This document shows positions 53,009-63,225 of a stretch of 64,000 nt of DNA, piece after piece. Origin of the DNA: Eutreptiella sp. 'Long Island Sound 2002' (Eukaryota; Euglenozoa; Euglenophyceae; Eutreptiales; Eutreptiaceae); assembly GCA_964036045.1 (NCBI GenBank), contig OZ038380.1:70230186-70294185 (forward strand), written 5' to 3'. The notes below the pieces were generated by a model, which was given only the letters and a program-made list of their open reading frames with translations, searched no databases and was not told the origin of the DNA. Positions within the stretch are counted from its first letter, which is position 1. Each line of letters begins with the position of its first letter. A program made the translations under genes and the position numbers.

Positions 53009-53611
53009 TTTTCTGGTTCAATGTGAAAATAGGATATCAGGTTTTTCGAGCAGTGCTTGATATAGGTGTCACGCTCTCTATTGTGGCAAGCAAACTGCTA
53101 AAACCCCCGAAGATCCAGAAAGCTAAAACCGTGGCCATCACGGTTGGTCCCTAACCAAGTTGGTGATGGCAAGACAATACACTCTTTGAGGGGGGGGGGG
53201 GTTTATGTGACAGTATGTCTTGGCGATGAACTTGTAAGACAACAGTGCAGAGTGTTGGTCATAAACGCCTTTGACATGGTCATTGGCACAAATTTTCTGC
53301 GCCGAAACCCTCACGTAAAATTGTTGTCTTTGCAACGTTCCCATGCCCTGCACTGCGATTTCGGCAGTGGCCTGTTCTCAGTACCTTTGGAGCTGTCAGG
53401 GCGAAAAGAATCTTGTCTACGCTACATGAACCGGTCTTATTTAACCGAGAACTATCGGTTGGCACGGCCGGTCTTGGAGAATGGACTGGCCGCCCTGCAG
53501 GTGGACCTGAGAGATATTCAGGTCGAATTGTTTGCGAGCAAAGAGCAACATCTCATGCACTCTACTGCTCGAAACACAATAACAATGCCTATTGTTTGTA
53601 CTCAAAAATGA
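53009..53611 (+). pseudogene. Ty3 retropepsin-like protease
   Basis: The frame at 53009-53150 reads DLVFWFNVKIGYQVFRAVLD and then IGVTLSIVASKLL, so the aspartic protease triad DTG is DIG here. It stops at a TAA just after VAITVGP. The domain continues in the next frame as YVTVCLGDELVRQQC and AFDMVIGTNFLRRNP, the usual second half with the hydrophobic-hydrophobic-Gly motif. Gag/pol maturation would be its role. The frame break and altered active-site triplet make it inactive. Confidence 0.65.
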
Positions 53612-53619
53612 TTCGGCTT

Positions 53620-53904
53620 GTGCTATGCAAACCCACCTTTCTCCCAGCTCTCCAAGGTGCTCACTAAGATCGCCTTTGAAGGAGCTCGGGTGATACTGTG
53701 CACCCGCGATTGGGGTACTTCAAGGGAACAACTACTGGAGAGGTCTACTGGACCGTATGACTGTGGGGAGAACTGAACTTCTCCATGGTCCCATCTATTC
53801 CTCTGAAAACTCACCAGAGACTATGCAAGCTGCCGAGTGGAGCAGTTTCTTGTCCATCGTTGATGGCTCTCTCAACCCCGTCTCACTTCTTGACCTTGAC
53901 CAGT
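53620..53904 (+). pseudogene. NPPF-motif domain between protease and RNase H
   Basis: CYANPPFSQLSKVLTKIAFE and GARVILCTRDWGTSREQLLE, then after frame changes MQAAEWSSFLSIVDGSLNP. An NPP(F/W) motif followed by a hydrophobic strand and a D/PW resembles the catalytic loop of DNA N6-adenine methyltransferase-like domains found in some retroelements. I cannot tell whether this one was ever a methyltransferase. It ends abruptly at LDLDQ, where RNase H sequence follows. Confidence 0.45.
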
Positions 53905-54335
53905 GGGCCCTTTGGGCACCCCTTGGGCCCTGGAACTGGAAGTGGAATCAAGCACGTTCCAATTATAGCACCTACGACGAAGAAGTCCTAGCTAGAATGC
54001 TCGTGCTCTCTTCCCACTCCCGTCTTCTAGGTGCTAACCCTATCGTGTGGCTGTGTGACGCAGAGCCAGTGAAAACTGTTTAGAAGGATCTGCCTCCTGA
54101 AAAAGCGAAACTAAAAGGTTGCTGGACCTATCTCAGTAAGTTCAGACTAAGCGTCCACCATATCGAGGGTATTAAAAATGAGTTGGCCGATTATATTTCA
54201 GGAACTAATTGCGATGCCCTCATAGGTGAGAGTTCCGAAGCGATGGCCAAAGAGGCTTTTCAATGTATGGACATCCAACTCGACTTGTCCATGCGTACGG
54301 CCAGTGTACTCGATGGTTGGTCATTCAATGAGTAG
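53905..54335 (+). pseudogene. RNase H domain of Ty3 element 3
   Basis: Starts mid-domain at WNWKWNQARSNYSTYDEEVLARM, which holds the catalytic Glu helix, then SSHSRLLGANPIVWLCDAEP with the third Asp. After a stop at 54081 it continues KGCWTYLSKFRLSVHHIEGI and NELADYISGTN. The first strand with the TDxS Asp is missing, together with all of RT, so the left border is a deletion junction. Confidence 0.65.
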
Positions 54336-54439
54336 CAACATGCGTACAAAAAGATTTGACAAACTCTGAGTACTTGCCTTCAATCCCTTCTTATTGACGG
54401 TGATAAATGGTATAGAGACAATGTATACCATTTGAGGAT

Positions 54440-55490
54440 AGGATGCCGTCCCTACAATGGGCACACCTCATCTCTGGCCATACTGGCGCCAAGCGCTCAG
54501 TAGAAAAATTTCTCGAATGTTTTCACACCCGGATGACTAAAGGTGAGTTGATGGAACTCATGCAACCCATCGTTGATGCTTGTGGCTGTCATGCCAACAA
54601 GCAGAGTGATGCCCGAGATAGAGGGCTGGGTCCACTCTACCTATCCCCTATTGTGCTAACTCTCTCATGCTTGCTCATTTCCTTCATGGCCTCCCACGAT
54701 TTGGAGGCTATGATAGTTGTCTTGTCGTAACCTGTGGAGGAGCCCGTTTCACACGTGCCTTTCCCTGCAATACAGAAATCACAGGAGAAAAAACAGTAAA
54801 AATGCTGGTCGAACAATGGTTCGAACCATATGGAGCACTTAAAGAACTGCATGCGGACGAAGATGTCCGTATCTGGACTGATGCCGGATGGTATAAAGAA
54901 TTGCTCAACGCACTCAACGTGCGGGTGTCCACAGGTGTGCCGTGCACACTTCTAACCCCCTCTGTGAGAGGCAGATTCGTGTGGTGGAAACCAACCTACG
55001 TATGCTGATGAAACAAGAACGTACTAAAGCTTGGGTGCAGTTGTTACCCTGGGCAGTTCTAACCATGAACTCCGAGCGGAGTTTCTCCACAGGGTATACC
55101 CCCCATGAACTGCTTCACGCCGGACGACCGGCATGGTTTTTCCAAACCTCCTTTCTTGAGGACTTCAAGAGCCGTGACGGGGATTGGCTCCAGCACAAAA
55201 AGGCTCTCGCCGCACAGGCTATCGAAAATTTGAAACAGGTTCGTGAGCCTGACCTGACCCGCAGGAATCGTCTCGGACGCCCTGCCAGTTTCAGGGTTGG
55301 TGACCTAGTATTGCTTCACCACTCACGATTGCCCACATGGCCCAGCAATACTTTGCAGGATCCTTTCTTTGGGCCCTATCGTATTATAAGAATCTATAGA
55401 TCGAGGATCCATGTCAGCTGTAGCCCCCGTATGGGAGGCGAACTCCTATGTGCCCCCCAAACAGTTGAGGCACCATCACTCTTTCGATGA
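54440..55490 (+). pseudogene. Integrase of Ty3 element 3
   Basis: The N-terminal HHCC part reads WAHLISGHTGAKRSVEKFLE and DACGCHANK, with the Cys pair altered. The core continues in other frames: MLAHFLHGLPRFGGYDSCLV, where the first catalytic Asp aligns with His; LKELHADEDVRIWTDAGWY, second Asp intact; and SNPLCERQIRV, catalytic Glu intact. The C-terminal part has FRVGDLVLLHHSRLPTWP and FGPYRIIRIY, the SH3-like end of Ty3 integrases. Frame changes near 54660 and 54945 inactivate it. Confidence 0.7.
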
Positions 55491-55587
55491 CATGGCATGG
55501 GACGAGTGACGAATACCTGATAAAACGGTCGAGAAATTTGACCTCAAGAACGCCGCTTTAGCTGAGGAAGGTGATGACCTAAAGAAA

Positions 55588-55809
55588 ATGATTGGCGATG
55601 AGATGGTAGACGATCGGTATTATGTGGTGTCTAGCATCGCGAGACACTATTATCAACAGGGATGGAAGTTCCTAACCTTCTGGGAGGGCTATGGGCTTTC
55701 TGAGGCGACCTCGCAACCCATCTCGGCCTTCATTCAACCCTATGGTACTATAAACCCTATCTTCAGGTCCTATCTCGTTGAGAGCAACGAGAGTCAAATG
55801 TTAATCTAG
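55588..55809 (+). pseudogene. Chromodomain at the end of Ty3 element 3
   Basis: YYVVSSIARHYYQQGWKFLT followed by FWEGYGLSEATSQPISAF. The GY..EATW signature reads GYGLSEATSQP, so a cage Trp is Ser here. An acidic linker precedes it, as in copy 1. A frame break separates it from integrase. Confidence 0.7.
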
Positions 55810-55904
55810 GGTGAGACCATGTCCCGGTCTAAAAAGAAAAACTAATCTTATCCTTGTGTAACCCTTGCACTGAGGTATCAACGCACGTTGTTGACCTAAA
55901 CCGG

Positions 55905-56168
55905 CTAAAGCGGCCTAAACTTGAGTAAACCGGCCTAAACCGGCCTACACCGGCCTACACCGGCCTACACCGGCTTAAACAAGCCTAAACCGGACTAAAC
56001 CGGCCTACACCGGCCTAAACCGGACTAAACCGAACTCAAAAGGCCGAAACCGGACTGGACCGGCCTAAACCGGACTAAACCGGACTAAACCTGCCTAAAC
56101 AGAACCGGCCTAAACCGGCCTAAACCGGACCAAACGGGCCTAAACCGGCCCGAACCGGCCCAAACCGG
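55905..56168. repeat. 10-bp satellite, CGGCCTAAAC-type
   Basis: About 25 consecutive 10-mers of the form CGGCCTAAAC, CGGACTAAAC or CGGCCTACAC begin about 95 bp after the Ty3 element. Each contains CCTAAAC, close to the telomeric heptamer CCCTAAA, but with a 10-bp period. Confidence 0.9.
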
Positions 56169-56170
56169 TG

Positions 56171-56444
56171 ACACATACTGTGTATGGATGAGAGTGAACA
56201 TGGTCGCCACCTGACACCCCAGCCAGGACTCGGGACGTTATACTCCCCTGACTGGGTGATTATACCATGTCTAAGAGACAAGGGTATGGATGACGCACAA
56301 ATGCATACATGAAATAATGTAAAGCAACAAAGCGCCAAATGCTACTCTACAAATCATAAAAATCTGAATATACAGATGACTGATGACAGTCACGATTGTG
56401 GCTGCGACAGACCGCGGTAGACAGATGCGCTAGTCTTGTTACAC
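56171..56444. repeat. 275-bp direct repeat, left copy
   Basis: Matches 57642-57916 at most positions, from ACACATACTGTGTATGGATG to GTTACAC. If the first TG and last CA are used as ends it would have LTR-like TG..CA borders. Confidence 0.8.
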
Positions 56445-57641
56445 GCCCCCACTAAGACCAAAGCCAGGGGCAGTGGCCAAAAGGGGCACTGCTGGCGCAT
56501 GGGCCGATAAAAGACAGCAGCCACACACCACTGAATAAAAGAGAAGAGCACCTGGAAAACACCTGGAAGAAGAACTGAACTGCACGAACCCAATCAGCCG
56601 TGGCCACCCAAGAATCAGGCACTATTCAGCTCCGATCCACGCTAGCAGGCGCTCATGTGGCCCAAGGGGATGGGCCCGGGTAGTGGGTTCACCAAACTGC
56701 ACCCATTCAAGAGGCTGAGCGCAGTGCAGGGCTCTTGGTCACGGTTGTGCACCAGTGGCGCACACACCGCACACCAGCCGTCTGGCAAAGGGAAAGATGA
56801 CAACACCCTTTGGTACTTTTATACCCCCCCAAACAGTGAGCAACCAGCCCTAACCAAGGCGGGCAACACAGAATTTACACTCCTACCTAGCTATGCAAAA
56901 ACAGCACCTGTTAACGTAGTGCAGGGGCACTTCGCAAAGTGCAACCCTGCCCGGGGACGAAGGACCTGTCCAACTCTTGAACTACTCCCCTTCTGAAGGC
57001 TGATTCGCTCCAACAGGTGCAGGAGCCCCCCCACACTGAGGCAGCACCATGAAAAGTGAGGGGCCTGCAACCAAAATTAGGGACTTGGTCCCAGGCAGGT
57101 CACAGTAGAGGATGACGACGACCTCCAGTGCCAGTGACGCCGCTGTACGCTGCCGAACTCGACACACTGCAACGACGGCGCCCAGATTTGGAACTCAGTG
57201 GTCCCAATGCAGCTGCATAGCCAGCTGCTCAACCCAAACCCAAATCTCAACGGGATGCGAGGGATGAACGCGAAGTACTGGCCCATAAGGCACGCCGTAA
57301 CCCGTCGACGTAGCCGTAGGGCACGGAGACCACGCCGAATGCGTTCGAGCGCGTCGACGAAGTGGGATTTGTCGGATTTGAATTCCTGAACTCCAGAACC
57401 CAACCATGCTGCTTGGTGACCATGATGGCCAAGATGATCAAGAAGTACAGGTTAAACAGGCCCATAAGCCGCGCCGTAAACGCCCACGAGGCCCGTTCAG
57501 CGCCTCTGGCGGTTCGGTCCCCAGCAGAGTACGCAATGGAAGCAGGTCACAAGGAAAGAACCAGCGAAGCTACCATAAAACCAAGGAATATACAGGATTG
57601 CTCTCCCTATATTCCAAGTACGACGGACACAAAGAACACTA
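56445..57641. other. 1.2-kb spacer between the 275-bp direct repeats
   Basis: No ORF over about 130 codons and no recognisable domain. There is no clear primer-binding site or polypurine tract at the repeat edges. If the repeats are LTRs, this would be a small non-autonomous (TRIM-like) element. Confidence 0.4.
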
Positions 57642-57916
57642 ACACATACTGTGTATGGATGAGAGTGAACATGGTCCCCACCTGCCACCCCAGGCAGGAC
57701 AGGGGGCGTTATACTCCCGTGACTGGGTGGTTATACCATGTCTAAGAGACAAGGGTATGGATGATGCACAAATGCATACATGTAATAATGTAAAGCAACA
57801 AAGCGAGAAATGCTACTCTACAAATCATAATAATCTGAATATACAGATCACTGATGACAGTCACGATTGTGGCTGCGACAGACCGCGGTAGACAGATGCC
57901 GCTAGTCTGGTTACAC
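57642..57916. repeat. 275-bp direct repeat, right copy
   Basis: Second copy of 56171-56444, with scattered substitutions. It is followed directly by GC-rich LINE-type sequence at 57917. Confidence 0.8.
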
Positions 57917-58087
57917 TGGTTGCTGGATCCTGTGGGCAATGAGGGCGCGGGTGCGGGTTCGGGCATCGGGCGTGTGCGCGTGCTTTCCCTGGCGTCCTGT
58001 GTGCGTGCACGTGCTGGTGCCGTGGGTGGTGTCATATGTGGTGTGTTGTGGTGTCGTGGAGGTTTCTTGGATGCGCGGGTTGGTGAG

Positions 58088-58300
58088 TTACCCGGGGGGG
58101 GTCAACCTCAGCTCCAGGACGTGTGGATGTGACTGCTCGAGGCAGTCGAGGGTTCCGACGAAGCACCGGTAGATGCCGGGCATGTCCTCTTCTGTGAGGT
58201 GGGGGTAGTGTTGGTTGGGGGTGTCTGGGCCTGGCCACAGCAGGGTCGCGAGGCGGGCTGCCACCATGAACGGGCAGAGTTGGATGGATATTCAAAAAAA
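58088..58300 (-). pseudogene. C-terminal fragment of an unknown GC-rich element protein
   Basis: On the minus strand: IQLCPFMVAARLATLLWPGP, then DTPNQHYPHLTEEDMPGIYR and CFVGTLDCLEQSHPHVLELR, then stop. It looks like true protein rather than random GC-rich sequence. It lies head to head with the plus-strand ORF starting near 58395. That arrangement could result from 5' inversion during LINE insertion, or from two insertions. Family unknown. Confidence 0.4.
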
Positions 58301-58394
58301 AACAAGACCCAATCACACACGATGGTGATTCCACGGGTGGGTGTAACAAAACCCAACCTCAATTGAAATTGACGATTCTCATTGTCGAGTATCA

Positions 58395-60090
58395 TTGAAT
58401 CATCATTGAACACGGACCCGAAGCAAAACGCAAGGCCCGCACCCTCCACGACAACCACACCATCCCCCGCATAAGCGCCCCCCCCACCAGAGTGTCCAAT
58501 GCCACCCACAATCGCAGGATCACCGGCATCATCACGGACTTCCTGAACCTAGCGGCATCACGGGCAGACGCCGTGTGGATCAGCCAAGGACGCTCCCACA
58601 CACGGGCGGTGGCGCGCCTCAACGACATCCAACCCCATAAACTACAGCGTGCCGTCGGACCCTTCGCCGTACACATCACCCCATACGGCATCAACCACCC
58701 CCGATGTGAACACCACGACCCGCCCTGCTCCACCCCGTGCACCCCGCCCCTGCGCCAACCGCTCCCGGCCCCCACCATCACGGGCAACATGTACCTGGGC
58801 ACCGTGCCAGAGGACCCAGGCATATACATCCTGCCCAACAGGTCCAGGGAACACGCCATCGCCCTGCACGGGGTAGAGTCCCTCGCCCTTGGACCGCCCC
58901 CACCAAAACACCAACACCAACACATCCCAGGGGACAAACGGTCGCAGGCGCCTGACGGAGGAAAAAAGGCCCACCAACGCGCTCTGGCCCACATCACCGT
59001 CCACCCCACAGCCCACCTACCAAAGGACTTCGGCACGGAGCGCCACATCGTCCTGGAGGGACGAGCCCAACACATCATCACCGCCGCCCTATACACCCTC
59101 GCCGCCCACGAACACCACTGGGACCCCACTGCAATCCCAGCGATGCCCCCACCACCGCAAGGCCCCAAAAACCCAGTCACCCCCTTCCACATTGATCAAC
59201 TCCTACGCCGCAGGGCCACCCCACACCTCCACCCCTCCAGGATAGAACTAGCCGTCGCATTGTGGGACACCCTGGACAGGCCCCCCCAACGTCCCGCCGT
59301 CCACATCCTCAAAGCGGACGCCCAATGGTGGGTCCTCCACAGGACACACGGGGTCCTCATGGCGGCCCAGGCCTACACCCCAGAAGTAGACCCGGAAGAC
59401 CCCCGAAGCGGGGCCGGCAGCGACTCCTCAAAGCCACCACCCTCACAGGCCGCTAGGGCGCCCCGTGGGAAGCCCTCCACACGGCACTCTACTGGGCTCA
59501 AGGGTCCAGACACACCGGATCCCACGGAGGCCTGGCTCAAACAGGCCAGGGCCATGAGCAACTACCACCCCCACCACCCTTTTGACGACAGCCTGGCCGC
59601 ACTGCCATGGCCCACAGACCCCCCAAAGACTGTACGCAAGTTCTCCGACCTCACGCGAAACCGCGCGAAAGCCCACCATGCAAACACCGCCGGAGCCCCC
59701 GCTACGGGACCCTGGCCAGCAGGCCACGCACCCCTTCTTCCATCCCCAAGCCCCACCAGCCCCACCACCTCCAGTCCCGCCAAAGCGAGCGTGGCGGAAA
59801 AGAGGCGCACCCGCCCCCAGCCCCCAACAAGCCAGAAAAGACAGCAAGGCAACAACCTCCCAACCCCCCGCACCCCTCCCGACCCTCCCGACCAACTCTG
59901 CGCCCGCCCTCCACCCGGACCAAGCATCCTCATCATCATCCCTCCCGCCACCACCACCGCCCCACCCGGATCAAGCATCCTCATCATCATCCCTCCCGCC
60001 ACCACCACCGCCCCACCCGGACGAAGCATCCTCATCATCGGCCAAAACAGAGGAAAAACACCAAATCTGGCAGGAAAGCAACCACACTGA
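58395..60090 (+). CDS. GC-rich LINE-type ORF of unknown function
   Basis: The frame is open from about 58395, without an ATG until 58492, so the protein is probably 5'-truncated. The first 330 residues look folded: RRITGIITDFLNLAASRADA, VHITPYGINHPRCEHH, TGNMYLGTVPEDPGIYILPN, REHAIALHGVESLALGPPPP and RHIVLEGRAQHIITAALYTL. The rest is Pro/Ser/Thr-rich, ending in two 51-bp repeats that give SSILIIIPPATTTAPPG. NMYLGTVP..ALGPPPP weakly resembles the LINE-B ORF at 15233-15800. I infer an element protein encoded after pol. Confidence 0.45.
59920..60045 (+). repeat. 51-bp tandem repeat within the ORF
   Basis: AAGCATCCTCATCATCATCC and CTCCCGCCACCACCACCGCC alternate two and a half times in the same order. 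The unit is a multiple of three, so the frame is preserved. Confidence 0.85.
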
Positions 60091-60239
60091 AGGCATAAAA
60101 CTCAGTGAATGCTGGGGATTCGCTCAGGGATGCAGGGGCCTGTTTACCCTAGTCACAGATGCACACTGGAAGGAAGCTCACGTAATTGCAGACACAGGTC
60201 CACTGCTGTGATACCAAGTCAAAATGTGACAGCACATTG

Positions 60240-62420
60240 AGCGTTTCTGCAAAACCTCTGAATATCTGTGAAGCTGGACCGTACCTCTGGTATACAGTGG
60301 ATTGCGGAGCAGGAGTCTATGGACAGGCATGAGTTTGAACTGACGGACGTGCGGCTCCAGAGATTGCAGTCATCCCACAGACGCTGCTTCACTGTGTAGA
60401 GAAAACAGCGAGTGAGCTGGCTTTATACGCATAGAAGCTCAGCGAGCCTCCAGTATGGACTGTCAGCTGGAATGGATTCAGTGGCCCTGACACATCACCT
60501 CTTTTCGGGTGGGGGGGGGGCGTAGGCACAGATACACACTGGATTGCAGAGCAGGACTCCATGTACAGGCATGAGTTTGAACTGTCGGATGTGTGGCTAC
60601 GGGGATTGTGGTCATCGCACTGGCATCTGTTCACTGAGGAGTGAAAGCAGCGTGTGAGATCGACTTGTATGCTCAGAAGCTCAGTGAAGGTCGAGAAGGA
60701 TACACACGGGCAATGGACTCAGAGATCCTGAAAGATGAGCTTTTTTGGGGGGGGGGGGCATAGGCACAGATAACACAGTGGGTTGTGAAGCAGGACTCAA
60801 TTGACAGGTAATTCGCAGGGGGGACTCGGAAATCCTGAGATGTGTGACTGGGGGGGAGGGGCGTGGGCACCGATTTAAGGTGGATAGCGTAGCAGGACTC
60901 CATGGACGGTTGTGCGCTGGAGCTGACGGATGTGAGGCTACTGCAGTCGTCCCCCTGACACTGGTTCACTGTGAAGGGAAAACAGCAGGTGGGTTGGATT
61001 GATAAGCTCAGAAGCTCAGCGAACACCGGGGATGGACCTCAGATGGAATGGATCGAGATGGATCGAGTGAAGGTCGTGACGGAGACACACGGGCAAAGGA
61101 CTCAGAGATCCTGAAACATGAGCTTTTGGGGGGGGGGCATAGGCATAGATACACAGTGGGTTGTGAAGCAGGGCTCCATTGACAGATGTTTCGCAGGGGT
61201 GACTCGGAAAGCCAGAGACGCGTGATTGGGGGGGGGGGGGGCACCGAAATACGGTGGTTTGCGGAGCAGGAATCCATGGACGGGTGTGCGCTTGAGCTGA
61301 CGGAAGTGAGGCTACAGAGATTGCTGTCATCCCTCTGACACTGGTTCACTGAGAAGAGAAAACAGCAAATGGATTGGATTGACAGGCTCGGAAGCTCAGC
61401 GAACACCGGGGATGGACCACAGATGGAATGGATTCAGTGATCCTGACATACGAGCCCTGGGGGGGGGGGGGGGGCACAGATACACCTTCAATTGCGGAGC
61501 AGGACTCCATGGACAGGCAGAAGGTTGGACTCTCAGACGTGTGCCACAGGGATTGCAGTCATCGCACAGTCATCTGTTCACTGTGTAAAGAAAGCAGCGC
61601 GTGAGTTGGACATGTATGCTCAGAAGCTCAGTGAAGATCGAGGATGGAAATTCACGGGCATTGGACTCAGAGATCCTGAAAAGCGAGCTTCGGGGAGGTG
61701 AATTGCGAAGCAGGGCTCCGTGGACAGGCAATTCGCAGGGGTGGACTCGGAGATCCGAAGGGTGCGCTCAGGGGGGGGAGGGGTCACGCGAGCATCGATA
61801 TACAGTCGATGGTGGAGCAGGACTCCATGGACAGGCGAGAGTTTGAACTGACGAATGTGTGGCTACAGAGATTGCAGTCATCTCCCTGACTCCGGTTCAC
61901 TGTGCGGAGAAAACAGCGTGTGAGTTGGATTTATATGCTCGGTAGCTCAGCGTACATCGAGGATGGAAATTCTGAGGGAATGGACTAACATATGAGCTCT
62001 GGGGGGGGTGATCTAATTAAACAACAGACAAAAACAGGGGGGGGGGGGGGCTGAGATACACATGGGATTGCGGAGCACGATTCCATGGGCATGCTTGATT
62101 TCGAACTGTTGGATATGTGGCTGCAGGGATTGCGCTCATCGCATAGACACCGGTTCACCGTGTAGGGCAAGCAGTGTGTGGGTTGCAGTTATATGCCCAG
62201 AAGCCCATTGGACTTCGAGGATGGAAGTTCACAGGCATTGGACTCCTGAAACCTGAGCTTTCCGGGGGGGGCGGAGGCACAGATATACAGTGAATTACGT
62301 AGCAGGACTCCATGGACAGGCCTGGGTTTGAACCACCGGATGTGTAGCAACAGAAATTGCGGGCATCGCACAGAAATCGTCTCACTGTGTAGAGAAAGCG
62401 GGAAAGAGCGAGTTGGTAAG
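60240..62420. repeat. Degenerate tandem array with poly(G) tracts
   Basis: The block GCGGAGCAGGACTCCATGGA-type recurs at about 60302, 60542, 60885, 61259, 61492, 61812, 62068 and 62298. Partial units with TTGACAGGYRWTTCGCAGGGG lie between them. Each unit has GATTGCAGTCATC, TTCACTGTG.AGAGAAA, GCTCAGAAGCTCAG and a run of 7-13 G. Spacing is around 240-260 bp with many partial units. No gene is supported. Frames of 60-130 codons on the minus strand are repeats of the same segment. Confidence 0.85.
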
Positions 62421-63225
62421 GAGGAGGGCCCCTGGGTCAGGGGCAGGGTTGATCAATTTAGACAAGCGGTCACAGAAATCGGCTGCCGGCGCTGACGCTT
62501 ACCAGGCGGACTCAGCGAAGGGCCTGCTGCCAGACCCAATGCGCAGGCAACGCAGGTGACCGAGGAAATGACTGTGACGGCATGTTTATAGTCTGGCCAC
62601 TCTCCTGCAACAGTCAGGGCTGTCATGGCACACGTCATCTGATGTAATGGTCCCAGAGGCGAGTGGCACATAGACTGGTATCCCTGGTGTCCTGCAGAAG
62701 GAATGCAGATGGAGGGGGCAGGGCAATCTCGATCAAGTGTGAGCTGGAGATTTAAATTGCATAAAGTCAGTGCGACTGAGGCTGGGCATTCACTGGAAGC
62801 TGTATGTCCTGCACTGGCGCACGCAACAGTAAGTCTCCTGGTGCTTGAAAGGTGATCTGAGGACTGATTGAGGCTGGCAAGTGAAACAGGTAATCCTGCA
62901 CAGGGGTTTATTTCTGGTCTGAAATTTACTGAGGACAGTATGGGGTTGACAGGTGCCTGTTTATCTGATGCAAGTGACACATGGGCATGGGGAACTGGAC
63001 TAAGCGGGGTAAGCAAAGTACAAACTCACACATTTCAGCTCAAGGTCATAGGCATGGATCAGTAGAGGCAGGTGGGGGGGGGGGGGGGGCTGTGACATCA
63101 AACAGGTCGCTTCAGTCATGGACTGTTCTGAAATTTTACCTGGACTTGAATCGCACAGGTCATTGTAGCCGGTTCACCTTGGACAGATGTCGAGCTGATT
63201 GGGGGGGGGTGTTGTTGGTTCATTT
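62421..63225. other. Unassigned sequence downstream of the AlkB-like gene
   Basis: Mixed composition with two poly(G) tracts (near 63076 and 63199). The longest frame, 62453-63016 (-), resembles no family. It may be 3' flanking sequence of the AlkB-like gene or of the element carrying it. Confidence 0.4.

Larger units (their letters stand above)
51725..55809 (+). mobile_element. Ty3-type retrotransposon 3, RT-less and rearranged
   Basis: Order on the plus strand: gag with a CCHC knuckle, protease, an NPPF-motif domain, RNase H, integrase and chromodomain. RT is absent between the NPPF domain and RNase H. A ~210-bp piece of gag appears inverted. Stops and frame changes occur throughout. LTRs were not found; repeats begin 100 bp after the chromodomain. 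It is related to, but clearly distinct from, copies 1 and 2. Confidence 0.75.
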
